A stretch of DNA of 64,000 nt from Tubiluchus corallicola (lineage: Eukaryota > Priapulida > Priapulimorpha > Priapulimorphida > Tubiluchidae). The notes under the pieces are model-generated. The model was not told the DNA's origin and searched no databases. It worked only from the letters and a program-made list of their open reading frames with translations. Shown piece after piece: positions 12,472-23,860 of this stretch. The position numbers and the translations under genes are program-made. Every line of letters begins with the position of its first letter. The stretch's first letter is position 1. Where the stretch lies: the NCBI GenBank assembly GCA_030141605.1, contig JAQGDQ010000004.1, positions 1-64,000 on the forward strand, written 5' to 3'.

Positions 12472-12477
12472 TTTATT
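12472..12477 (-). promoter_or_regulatory. Polyadenylation signal AATAAA for acetyltransferase B
   Basis: AATAAA on the minus strand starts 13 bases after the TAA stop of gene B (12491-12493). The spacing is short but suitable for a compact 3' UTR. Its presence suggests that the gene end is intact. Confidence 0.55.
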
Positions 12478-12490
12478 CAGTCCAATAATT

Positions 12491-15184
12491 TTATAAAAAA
12501 GAAGTCGGGTTTACATTGAGTACATTTGCATGGCTATTAATTAGTTCTCTGATAGGCCCTACAAGACCAATCAATTGAACGTCATGGCATTTATGCCAGT
12601 TGTCTTCAACCATTCCACATCTGGATAAAATGTCTGCAATTTCTTCTCTAATGAGAGGAGCTTGCATGGCTATGCTAAATCGTACGTTCCAGCTTCTATG
12701 TGACACAGCTGCAGAATAGATATGTGCCAACAGATGCGCTACAGCCATATTATGTTTCTTTGTATAAATATTTAAGGCATAGCAAACATTATTTCCGGAA
12801 AATACATTATATGTACATCCAAAGCTGATACTATCACAATTTTCTCCAGTGGACTGTGTACTAACATAAACTGTTAAGTGTTCATTATTCATTACGTGCT
12901 CGACATTTTCCACCATATTTTTGTAAGGTACCCAGCAAATGACTACTGTATCTTCATAAAACAGTTTCTTGTAGATATCTTGCGATAGCAGCAGTGAGTG
13001 AATCTGTGATTTACTGAGTTGAACCAACCCGCTAAAGTCTGGATATGTCAGTTTGCCCAGCTGGAAGCATTTTAGAATGTCTACTGCTCTGGTAGATGTG
13101 GAAAAGAAGTACAACTGAAGCAGAAAAAAACAAGAATTTTAGCCAACTATATCACCAGTTGTTAATTTAGATAATTTCATTACTTGACAAGACATATTTA
13201 GCTTGTTTATTTATGACCGAATCACCCAGCTGGTCCAACGTCCCTTTAAACAATTAATTCTCTTGGGTTGCAAATGAAAAATCACACTAGCTAGGTAAGG
13301 TGGCTTTAGAAAAAGTTAATACACTTTCCACCAGAAAAGGAAAACCACTACCAAGGAAAAGTACAACTGGTAAAACGTATAAATGCTATTAGAAATATCC
13401 ATCTGATTTTAAATATTTTAGTCGTAATTTTCTTGGATTTTTTTGTGAAAAAGTTTATCAAAACGTGATAAAATTATAGTGAAAGGTTCTTCTACGTGGG
13501 ATTTTGTGTTTAGCTTATATCCACTTATTTTTAAGTTTTAAAAAAGAGAAACAAAATTTGGCGTTATCCAAAGCCATTTGTGATGTTTCTCCTTAGGGAA
13601 GAATCTTCTTCCATAATCATGTGACACTAAAATACGTGAAAATTTTCCAAAATAAAAATAACCCTTGCCTGTACAATTGAATAAACACCACACACCGATA
13701 CCTGTTATGCAAAATTTATCACGTCTTAATACCCCAACAGACGAAGAAAATATATGTAATGCAAAATCCAGCTTTTAAAATACCAAACACTTTCCCTCGG
13801 TGAAATTAACTTGATTTAAAGAAAACTGATCTATAAACACCACCATTTCAGTATCTTATAATTATTATAATTCTTCCAAAACGTCATGTTCTTAGAAACA
13901 AGAAAGACAGAACCAAAGAACCCCAGCATATATTGGGCTAGTAAGTACTCTGAAGTAGGGCTTAGTAAAAATGCGATAGTTTAGTTCAGAGATGACTGAG
14001 GAATAACGGATAAGTAGGCGCATGAATAATAATTTGAAAAAGTACTGCCATTCACGTTAGTTTCTGTATTACCTTTGAATTAACTATTCAGAGAAAAAGT
14101 TTAGAGAAAAGTGAGAGGACATGCAAGTTTCTGATGGTCTAGATGCTGGAGATTTTTTTCTTGTAACATGTTGTATTATGAAAGTAATTAAATTCGATAA
14201 GAACAAACATAATACTCACTGTTTCAGGAATCAATAACTGCATGGGGTTTTTCGTCACATAACAGCTCTTTTCTATTGAACTGGTGCTCACTACTCTTTT
14301 TACCGGTGAATTTACTTTGAGTAGTTTTTCAAGGTAGAATGTTAATATACGCTCAGGAACTCCTTTTCGTTGGTGGTTGGCATCAACACGTGCTGCCCGG
14401 GATACAATGGTCTTTCCTCTATCCAAAAGGTGGTAAAACAAGAATCCAACCTGGAAAAGTTTTTTTTAAAATTTTTACTTTGGTTAGGTGGCTCACATGT
14501 AAATACAAAATTATTGTGTTTGTTGAATGCATTAAGTGTATATGAGTGAATGAGTGATTTTGTAAGTGAAACAGATGTTCACAAATATAAAACAAATTTT
14601 CAAACAACTAAAAAATTTTTAAAACTTTTTAAATTTAGTTCCTATTCATGTTGTTTATGTTGTGCCTGCCGCAGCCCTTTTACACAATGTATACCAGATT
14701 ACTCTAGAGTCACAATCGTAGCAGAAGAAAGGATCATAAAATTGTAAATGTAGACATAAAACTCTCATCTGCTGCGTAAGAGTTTATCACATATAAAGAA
14801 CGTCATAGGCACTTTGTCTGCAATCAAATTTGAGGGACTTCTGAAACACCCTAAGACCTATAAAATTATCCATTAGTAATAATAGTTACTTAGCAAAATA
14901 GAATAACAACAACCCACTTGCTGTACAGTTAACCTAAAGCTAGGGCCTAGCTTAGGTAGCATAATTAGTGTAATTAAATTTTCAATATTTTTATTTTTAA
15001 TAGCTGCGATGAAAAATATCTTGTAATTTTACTTACAACTTTGCGTTCAAATTCACAAACAAGTGCATCAATGTTCCAGCAACGAAGAAAATTATCGTAT
15101 AGGGCTGGAAGGTAATCGTGTCCACCACCATAAACTAATACATTAAGGTTTAAGATTGCCTCCTTATCGGCCAATGTAGCATAC
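12491..15184 (-). CDS. GNAT acetyltransferase, NAT16-like (copy B), first exon not found
   Basis: Three exons on the minus strand: 15037-15184, 14220-14450 and 12491-13114. They join in frame without stops and correspond one-to-one to exons 2-4 of gene A (148/148, 231/237 and 624/624 nt, same phases). Exon 2 reads YATLADKEAIL and YGGGHDYLPALYD. Exon 3 reads VGFLFYHLLDRGKTIVSRAA then RVDANHQRKGV. Exon 4 opens LYFFSTSTRAVDILKCF. Where gene A has G-K-A in the acetyl-CoA loop, this copy has R-K-G, so the first loop glycine is replaced by Arg, which may weaken cofactor binding. The expected short first exon (about 38 nt, ending two bases into a codon) is not visible before the LINE that starts near 15280. 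It may be lost, diverged or farther upstream. The uninterrupted frame argues against a long-dead pseudogene. Confidence 0.78.
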
Positions 15185-15279
15185 CTAAAGTAACAAGGAA
15201 TATTATTTATAAAATCGAACGATCTATATTAGGGTTAACTAATCATTGTTTTATTAGGTTATGACAGTTACTATAATTT

Positions 15280-16420
15280 TTATGAAGTTTTTGGCACCTA
15301 TTATGTGCTGTCTGCTGTGCAACTCATCTGGTAGTGCACATGCAAGCTGTCCTAAACCATGTGAAGTGATTACTTACGTGAGCACGATCCTAAAAATTAT
15401 AGGCCAATCTCTATTCTACATATTGTCTGTAAAATTACTGAAAGATCGGTTACTGATGAGCTGGCTAGTTACATAAACTGTAACTGTTTACTATCTGAAA
15501 ACTAATCAAGTTTTCGCAAATACCATAGTTGTGAAACAGCTTTGTGTAACATCATAGATGTGATGTGCCAGCATTTGTTGTGCTAGATCACAAAATATTG
15601 TTAGACAAGTTATAATGGTACGGCACCAGAGGCACAGCATTGGAATGGTTTTCATCTTACTTAAATAATTGACAGCAGCTTGTGCAGTTTAATAAGGCAC
15701 AATCAGGTAAGAAATTTATTACATCTGGTGTACCCCAGGGCTCCATATTAGAACACATCTTGTTCCTACTGCATATCAACGATTTGCCTCAAAAGTTGCA
15801 ACTTTGTTCACTGGAAATGCATGCTGACGATAGCACCGCATAAGTTAACTCCAAAAATATTGGTGAAATCAAAACTAAGCTACAATACGATGTGAACAAT
15901 ATATATCAATGGATGTCAGCTAATAAAATGAGCCTTAATGTAGTAAAAAATAAAACAATGGTAGTGTGTAGTGCCAAAAACTAGCCCGTACAGCCAATTC
16001 ACTAGATCTTGATATAAAAGCAAACGGCACTCGCTAGAGCAAGTTCACACAGAAAAGCTGCAAAATCTTTTAATTGATGACCATCTTACCTGGCAGCACC
16101 AAATGACTAAACTTAGAGGTTTGATAGCTCAAAAGGTGGGGATAATGAAAAAAGCACGTCCCTACATCAATGCTGGCAAAACTACTCTACAATGCTACAG
16201 TACTGCCACACCTCACATACTGTTCGACGGTCTGGGGAAATTGCAGAAATAAAAAGAATTTAAAAAACATAATTAGTTGACAAAAACGCGCGGGAAAAGT
16301 TATGACGGGATCCACATCAGCAGAACTCCTGAAAGATGCTAAAATCATCCCCGCAGATAAATATGTTGACTACCGTCAAATACATGGGCACGGGCAGGCG
16401 GATGCACCCACGCGCGTGAG
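15280..16420 (+). mobile_element. Degenerate LINE reverse transcriptase (CR1/Jockey-like)
   Basis: Plus-strand fragments in shifting frames spell a non-LTR reverse transcriptase. In order: DPKNYRPISILHIVCKITER near 15385, FRKYHSCETALCNIID near 15510, SGVPQGSILEHILFLLHIND near 15725, HADDST (from the YADD-type active site) near 15820, then WMSANKMSLNVVKNKTMVV and PHLTYCSTVWGNC. Several stops and frameshifts show that it is inactive. It lies just upstream of exon 2 of acetyltransferase B, so it sits in intron 1 or has replaced exon 1. Confidence 0.85.
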
Positions 16421-17680
16421 TCCACGGAATTTCTTAAGAAAAATTTTTTGATGGCCAAATAAATTTTTTTAGCAGTAAACCAAGAATCATATCAACCCCT
16501 TGTTTGTTTGCGCAATTGCCGAGCAGTAAGCTGATTTGTATAGTGAAGTTATGTTTATGTATGTCACTTACATAGTGTCAATTTTCTTATCGATTGTGTA
16601 GACACTATTTAGCTAACTGTAACTGCACTTCTGCATGTAGGGAGTGGGCTCAACGGGCCAGGGACCCTCTTTCACGGTAGTAGTGAAATTATGAGTCACG
16701 TGTTTGAGATGACGTAATGAGTTTTAAACTAGTGAACTTGTCTGAGGAAATAGTTTCTAGCAACTACAGAATGGTCTAAAATGCAGTAAAATGTATGTGT
16801 GGCCGAGATGTTCTGCTGTTTAGCTGTGTCCGGTGGAAAAAATTAGCACGCATGCAAAAGTACTAAATTTTGTATGAACAGTCGGTGGGCTGTAAACTTA
16901 ACAGTCTCAAATCAGTTTTATGTTTGACTATCCACATTGGGCAGTTGTGTTTAACTAAACCTAGAAGTAAATATGGCAAAGCAACATTATAGTGGCTCAT
17001 TATTGCATAATATTATAGATAGAGGTTTACGATTCAAAGGGACACAAAGCCCTACTGAGGGAACTTTTGCCTTAATTTATTTTAACCACCAGCTTATACC
17101 TATTGTGCATTTGTGCCTTATTGTATTTAGCAACTTTAGAATACACGCTCGTATGAGTCGTGTGTTTAATCTAATATATATCGTACCTTATTACGCATGT
17201 ATTGGTAAATTTTAATGTATAATTTGTACTGTGATTTATATTTCAACACTTTTAAAACTATAAAATTTGTGAAACTGTATACGATTTTAGCCTTATATTT
17301 AAATTTTATAACTATTTATAACACAAATGCATGTTGTTTATGTTGTGTTTATTCTATAATTCTTAACTTCACATTTTATTAATAACATTTCTTATTTCTA
17401 AAATTTAATATGCTTAATTTGAGTATGGATGTATCATTTTTGTGTTATATTTATTTTGCAATACTTTTCCTACATTTTCATTTTTGTAATATTTTTGTAA
17501 TTAATATACTAATTTTACTGTTGAGTGTGTTACAATGTGTTGTGCTTATCTTAATAATGCTTTTCTTAATTTGTTGTTTTTCATTAATAATAGTATTTTT
17601 ATTTTTAGTAATTACTGACCGCTCTTCGACTGTAATCGAAATAATGTTATGTTTTTACATATCTTAGTGAAAATTAATTT
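16421..17680. other. Sequence between LINE coding part and ATTCT tail
   Basis: The LINE coding match stops near 16420, after a small CG-rich patch (ACGCGCGTGAG). The following DNA is AT-rich, with T-rich open frames at 16973-17215 and 17410-17667 that look like untranslated sequence. It could be the LINE 3' region plus a second insertion; I cannot separate them. Confidence 0.35.
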
Positions 17681-17703
17681 CTATTCTATTCTATTCTATT
17701 CTA
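17681..17703 (+). repeat. (ATTCT)n tail
   Basis: Four to five tandem TTCTA units. Short tandem tails like this are typical 3' ends of CR1-like LINEs and probably mark the end of the insertion that starts near 15280. Confidence 0.65.
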
Positions 17704-17709
17704 AGCTGC

Positions 17710-18215
17710 AGTTTAAACATGTTCGACTATTCTGTGTCTCTGCAGTACGGAACAAACAGGAATGCTTTCTCTACAAGTTAATTTAACCATAATTAAAACA
17801 CAAATTTATTACTAATTTCAACATAGATACCCTACTATGAGATTACTGCAGCTATGCTGCTCAATCCTATACCTATTCAGTATAGCCCAATTTCGCTAGA
17901 ATCAGATGTTTTCATTACCTGACTGAATAGCGAGGGTCAATTTGGTTTCCATCCATATGTCAAAAATGATAAACAATATGCCTACTTCTTATAATTATAA
18001 CACTTAATAGTTATCAGCCTACATAGTGCATACGTGTTACACAATGGTTGCAAGTTGAAGCAGGAAATAGGACTTTGTGTAAATAAGATAAGCATGTTGC
18101 ACAAACCAGTATGTTTGTTTTTGATAATCTAGTAAAAATATTATACACATAGAACGTTAGAGACCTATTTGCAATGCAAGGGTTGGTCTACAGAACTGCA
18201 TTACAGCCTTTTTAC
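17710..18215. other. Block shared with 8660-9130 (upstream of acetyltransferase B)
   Basis: Partner of the block upstream of gene A, in the same orientation, starting immediately after the ATTCT tail. Shared pieces include TACGGAACAAACAGGAATGC, ATTATAACACTTAA-like sequence and GGTTGCAAG, then ATGTTTGTT.TTGATAA and GGTTGGT.TACA at the right. No coding frame is evident. Confidence 0.6.
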
Positions 18216-19061
18216 AGGTGTTTTATCTCCTGTTATAAAGATTATACCTTTCTGTATAATTCTTAATTGCTATATTCGCATTTGTCAGTATATTTTTCAA
18301 GTTACAAGTTAATATGCTTATGGAACTGCTGCAATCAGTTTTAACTTTTAAATTTTATTGTGATCGATTACTATAACTGCATGACGTAATATTAATATGC
18401 ACTACTGAAATAAACAAAAAATAATAATTAATAACGACACTAAAGACGAGGTAACGATGATATACAATAATTTGTAATAGCTGACTTGTCGAGAATAAAA
18501 AATAATAATTTAGTTTATCAAGAAATTGGAGTTCTTAATTTCGTAAATTTGAATGAATTTAGAAAAATATAAATTAATTCGTTTTTGTGAAATAATTACA
18601 CATAATAATTTACGTGTTTACCTCAAAAGGCTATCGAAGCAGTTACAGTTAATCAATTTTTAAAGGGCCATCCAAAAGTATGTCAATACCATTGAAGAAC
18701 GAAATATAGATTGGATTCCTGAGAAACATGTCTGCAAACACTGAGTTTTTCTACGGCATGATACTAGTACCTTTAGTTGTAGATGCCTAGTTTTTTGTTC
18801 TACGTAGGTGTATATAGTGTAATGTACCAAATCATTACAATCTTTTCACGTGTGTAGTTAAAGTGCAAACGCCACAAAAAAAGTTTGTTTAGAGATTGAG
18901 GGTATGATATAACCCAGTTTTGGGTTCCTTACACAATGTTACTACCATGCTACCAAAATTAAAGCCTCAAAAATAGCCAAAATAATGGGGGTAGCTGCAA
19001 AAGAGAGTTAAATTATCATACAATTTTATTCTCAAATTTATCACCAGTAACTTTTATGGCT
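18216..19061. other. AT-rich spacer
   Basis: No exon, RNA gene or clear repeat found. Lies between the duplicated upstream block and the foldback element. Confidence 0.4.
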
Positions 19062-20719
19062 GGGCAATTCCACCACTATGTCAACCCACACACCAAAATT
19101 TTGAAATTATTCTACAAAGTTGCTTGTGTATTAATTACGCAGATAATGTCACCTAGTTTTGAAGAAAAATACTTTTCATACAAAATAAACACCTTTAGAT
19201 TGAAATATAGCCTTGAATATAGAAATTCATAATCTGCACGTGAGACATGCAAATTTGGTGCTGATTTTGCTTTTTCATAATTCCTGTAGAAACCAGTCTG
19301 AAGTCATTCTCCATGTTAGTTCTTTAAGTCCACTACATAGACTTTTCAGTGTGGTGTAAAGTGTTGTCTTGGATGTTTTCTCTTCTGCATGCTACTCGGG
19401 GAAACCTGACCCTATCGTTGTGGTACGTCCAACACCAAAAATTAGCATTTATTGTTTTCACAACAATGCGATTTGGTCCCAGTACCTTCAGTGTAAAATA
19501 CAATGCAAACTTCATGTCTGCAGCACATACACATCGATACATGACATTAGATGATAATGGTGTAGTAGATTATAATGTACATCCGACACAACGTACATCG
19601 GACATCACGTACATCCGACACCAAACTGGTACACATTGGCCCACAGGCAGCCCTAGTATTGACGAAACACAATTGCATTGTGGGACACCTGACCTTGAAG
19701 GAAACATTCTGTGAAGTTAGGCTTATTTCAATATTCGCAATAAGGTCAGGTCTCATAATGCAACTATGCTTCACCCATAATAGGGCTATCTGTGGGCAAA
19801 TGTGTGCTAGTTTGGTGTCAGATGTACCCACTGTCGGACATACATTATAATGCTCATCTTTCTGTTGCACCATTATCATCTAATGCCATGTATCTATGTC
19901 TATGTGTTGCAGACATGAAGTGTGCATTATATTTTAGACCGTAGGTGCTGGGACTCAATCGTATTCATGTGATAAGAATAATGTTGATTTTCGGTGTCAG
20001 ACATACCACAATTATAGAGTCACATTTTTTTATGAAGCATACACAAACAAAAAACATCCAGGGCAACACATTACCGAAAAGTTTGTATATTCGACTTAAG
20101 GAACTAACATGTACAATGACCTCTTACATTTTTTACATCGAAATATTTTTTCTTATAACCAGTGCAGGCTTAGTCACTATAATGACAGGCTGAAAAGTTC
20201 ATTATTGAGTTTAACTTTTACTTTTTTGATTATTTTGATTTAAGTTGCTTTAGTTTTACACGTACACTGTATTTGTGAAAAAACCTAGCTTACAAATCCT
20301 CCAGTTTTTATTTAGTTTTTGCACAGGTACGTCCAACACCAAACAAAAATCAAACTGAACAACTAGCTTCAACTTAATCAAGCTCAACATCCTAACCATT
20401 ATTTACGTAAGTAGGAACAGGACACACATCAAAAAGTTAAACCCAACTATCCATACTCAGCCAACTATCCATCCAGAATTTTGAATCTTATTCAAGCAAG
20501 TCTTAAAAATATACGTTTTCTTCGTACATCCGACACCATGATATTTTATAAAATTATTTCACAAATTACAAACACAAAGAGACTAATATAGCTTGAACTT
20601 ATAGAGGGGACTGCCTTTTATATATAAGACCTACAATTACATAATAATGATTATTATGTAAAAACAGCCAGCAACGAATCAGCGTTCCGAAATGTACATC
20701 TGACACCGTGGAATTGCCC
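19062..20719. mobile_element. Foldback (palindromic) element
   Basis: The outer ends are inverted copies of GGGCAATTCCAC (19062-19073 and 20708-20719). Inside, 19313-19700 is the reverse complement of about 19741-20110 with moderate divergence, leaving a loop of about 40 bases. Paired pieces include ATGTTAGTTCTTTAAG / CTTAAGGAACTAACAT and CACCATTATCATCTAATG with its complement. A short motif close to GTACATCCGACACC recurs about nine times in both orientations. The overlapping open frames on both strands at 19349-19879 are a by-product of the palindrome. It encodes no recognisable protein, so it is non-autonomous. Confidence 0.75.
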
Positions 20720-21780
20720 GGCTACTAGAACAGAAGTAGCTATTATAACCATGATAATTATAATTATATTATCATAATACGATTATAAATAAGTATAAAA
20801 TTACGACAATAGTAATTGTATTATTTTACTTATAATAAAAATGTCACTTGTCAGTCTGATTGTGCAGCGCACGAGAAATGTACGGAAGTTTATAACGGAG
20901 CTGCTGCAAAAAACGAAGGGTACGCATTCCGTCAGATTTAATCTCTTGTCTCAATCTGTTTGTCTAAACGAGAAGTTTGGGAATTTAAATTTACTTATAG
21001 TTATTGCTATAGTTTTTGATAATTGTTGTCACTATTAATCACAATTTTCAAAATTATTGGTCTTACCGACGGAACTGTATCAGAAATTATTAATGAACAT
21101 CATTTGCCAGTAGGCACTAACTTGTTACACGTGCTGTCGTGTCTTAAAATAAATGTCTTAATTTCAGAAAAAGATTCGTTTGAACGTAGTTAAGGTAAAT
21201 AATATCAAATTTAAGAATGTTAAACCATGTTGCACTGGACTGAAAATTAAAAGACTTTAAGGGAAAACTTGCCGATAAAATTTCTAATCAAACGGAAATG
21301 CCTTTAACTAAAAGAAGTAAAAATTTATGAATTCATAAATAATCTAAATAAACGAATTAAAAAACCACAGCTATACTAATCTTTGATGCACAAATATGCG
21401 AAATCTGAAATTTCACATAGAAACGTAGAAACTCGGTCTTGAACTCACAACTATAATTATTAGTTGTGACTCACAATTTCACAACTAGTATTATATTACT
21501 ATAGTATTGTATAACAGTATTTAGAAAACTCATGTATAACTCAGTGTAAAACAAAGCCCTTGCTGTAATTGTATTTACACACAACAAAACGCAAGTATAA
21601 TATTTACACATGGTATGAAGCAGAACAGTAAATTCTAAGTTGGAAAATGATGAATTTCTGTGTTTATAGTTTGGATAGAATTGTAGTTGTTGATTAAGTA
21701 GATGACCTTTCTACTTTTAAAACCAGTGCTGCTATAATAAAAGATTTGAAGAAGTTTTCTTACATCTCATAAAAAGTTGA
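20720..21780. other. AT-rich spacer
   Basis: Nothing assignable. A small plus-strand frame at 20841-21038 has no recognisable domain. Confidence 0.4.
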
Positions 21781-21839
21781 ACTGGCACATAGTTAGCTGG
21801 TGGAGGTATTGTCCTTTATGCTCACGAATTGGGTCTCCC

Positions 21840-22340
21840 TATTTTAGTGAACTTAATGAATGTAATTTTGGATGCAATGGATGTAATTTTGAGCATCCAT
21901 TCACTAAACTGATGGACCTACGTAATCTTGGACGTAACTTCGAGCATCCATTCACTAAAGTGAAGTCTATTTTGATGAACGTGATTTACGTCCATTTACT
22001 ATATTGTAAGTTATTTGAACACACTGGACGTCCATTTGGTATGTGCACTTGAACGCGATGGGCATAGTTTCGAGCATCCATTCATAGGATAATTTAAAGT
22101 TAATTAATGGACTTACATAATTGTTGACATGGTGGGCAGGCTTAATTTTTAGTGCCAGCTGGACGTTACTTTAAACGTGATGGACTCCATATCATGTGCA
22201 AACCAATTTGATTAGTTTTTGCTGCGCAATTTTTATTTTAACTGTACGTCCATCACGTTCATTAAATTAGCAAATAGATGTCCAATTTATGTCCGTCACG
22301 TCAATATTATGTTTCGTCACATCCATTCATTTAGGATTTG
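21840..22340. repeat. Cluster of short alternating repeats
   Basis: The phrase GAGCATCCATTCACTAAA occurs at 21891 and 21942 and again in altered form near 22070. Complementary forms (GGATGTAATTTTG, TGGACGTAAC, CGTCCATTTACTATA, CGTCCATCACGTTCATTAAA) are mixed between them. The unit therefore appears in both orientations, giving many small possible hairpins. Confidence 0.6.
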
Positions 22341-22689
22341 CCTCACGAGGGTGAGTCTTCTTCTTCCAATGTCACTTACATGTACTGGCCTACTTTTTGG
22401 TAGCTCAGCTGTTGTTCATCCTGCCAAGGGTGCTGATCCTAATTCTAAACCTAACATTTGTTATATTAAAGATGTAACAACAGATGTTTCAGTCAATTTG
22501 GTATCTGATGCTTTACAGTCTTTAGCCTGCAAATAGAAAAATTGGATAGACTTCGGTATTTTGACTGCCGAAACGTCGAAAACCTATGCTTGCTTTGAGA
22601 GTATGTTGCACTCATTCTAAACTTGATAAAGATTTGGAATTGAAATTGATTCACATAGTGGTCTCAAGCAAGATTGCCAAATTGTGTCA

Positions 22690-23860
22690 TCAAGAAAATC
22701 TCCAGTAACTAGGTGCTACAACTGCTTGCGTTATGGTTACATTGCTAACATGCCCCTTTGAATGTCACTGTTTAAACTGTGGTCTAAATGATTATGATAT
22801 CCAGGTCTGTCAGAATGTTCCGTCATGTTAATTGTGGTGGCGGTCTTGCAAGTATTTCTTCTATATGTCCAACATTTAAAGTGCTGAGGAGTAGGCGAGA
22901 TTTATTTGGAATAATTTAGTAATGTATATATATTGATGTTATGGTGACGGCTTTAAAGTTTATTGGAATTTCTGGTTTACTTATTTTATTTATTTTGTTG
23001 TCAGTTATAAATTACTGTGATATAAAGATGAAAATTTCTGTTGCCAATTGTCCTTCCTTTTATAACTCAAAGAGTTATTTTGAAGCACAAGAACTTCTTG
23101 GGAAAGCCTTTGTGTTGAATTCTTTAGGCAGTATTCCACATAATGCTGTTTTTGCATTTATTAATGGTTCTTGTATTAACAATCCTGGGCCATGTGGAGC
23201 AGTAGCAGTAATTTACACGCATTTTCAGGAATTTCATCAGATCAGTGAACCAGTAGCACTGCATGGTTTTCATCTTGTTATCTGAACTCTTCACTGCGTT
23301 TGCTGTTTTGCAGTTTCTTGCAGAAACAATTAATCTTTATTTTTTCAGAGAGTCAACATTCAGTAGGCATTACATCTCTAGGATGGTTTTTTTATCTGTT
23401 ATAAAGATTTATGTGACAGTATAAAAAATTATGTTAAATTTCTTCTTAGTCATGCTAATGTTAACTTTGTATGGATTTCTGATCATTGTAATATTATTGA
23501 AAATGATCTCACTGATTCCTTGGCTAAAAAGGCTGCCCATGGTGCTCAATTTATGGATGTTAATTCCAGTATTTGCACTTTGCACAATTTCAAAAATGCA
23601 AGCCGAAAAACTTTACTTCGTAAATGGCAGTTTTGGTGAAATCACTCTTCAAGTGGTAGATTCTTCTACAATTTGTGTTCTTCTGTGATCTTCAATAGAG
23701 GGCTTGATTTTCCGTCAAAGTCCCAGTGTTCCAAGCTATGTACAAGCTACTCTAAATTTAGTGACCGTCTTCATAAGATTGGAAGCGTCAATTTTCCATT
23801 CTGTGAGTGCAGTTAGCGAAATCTACAAAACATTTTTTGTCTGAGTGTATGCTTTATTCT
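22690..23860 (+). mobile_element. LINE remnant: zinc knuckles followed directly by RNase H
   Basis: Plus strand, several frames. At about 22715 comes RCYNCLRYGYIANMP, then CHCLNCG...VC and NCGGGLASISSICPTF. These are three CCHC-type knuckles of a LINE ORF1 protein. At about 23145 comes VFAFINGSCINNPGPCGAVA, the start of an RNase H domain. Near 23465 follow VNFVWISDHCNIIENDLTDS and LAKKAAHGAQ, its end. The knuckles and RNase H are only some 250 bp apart, so the endonuclease and reverse transcriptase that normally lie between are missing. Stops and frameshifts throughout. Confidence 0.75.

Noticed and set aside
19349-19879. Plus- and minus-strand frames of 91-121 codons
   Set aside because: They mirror each other because the DNA is a palindrome; no domain is present.
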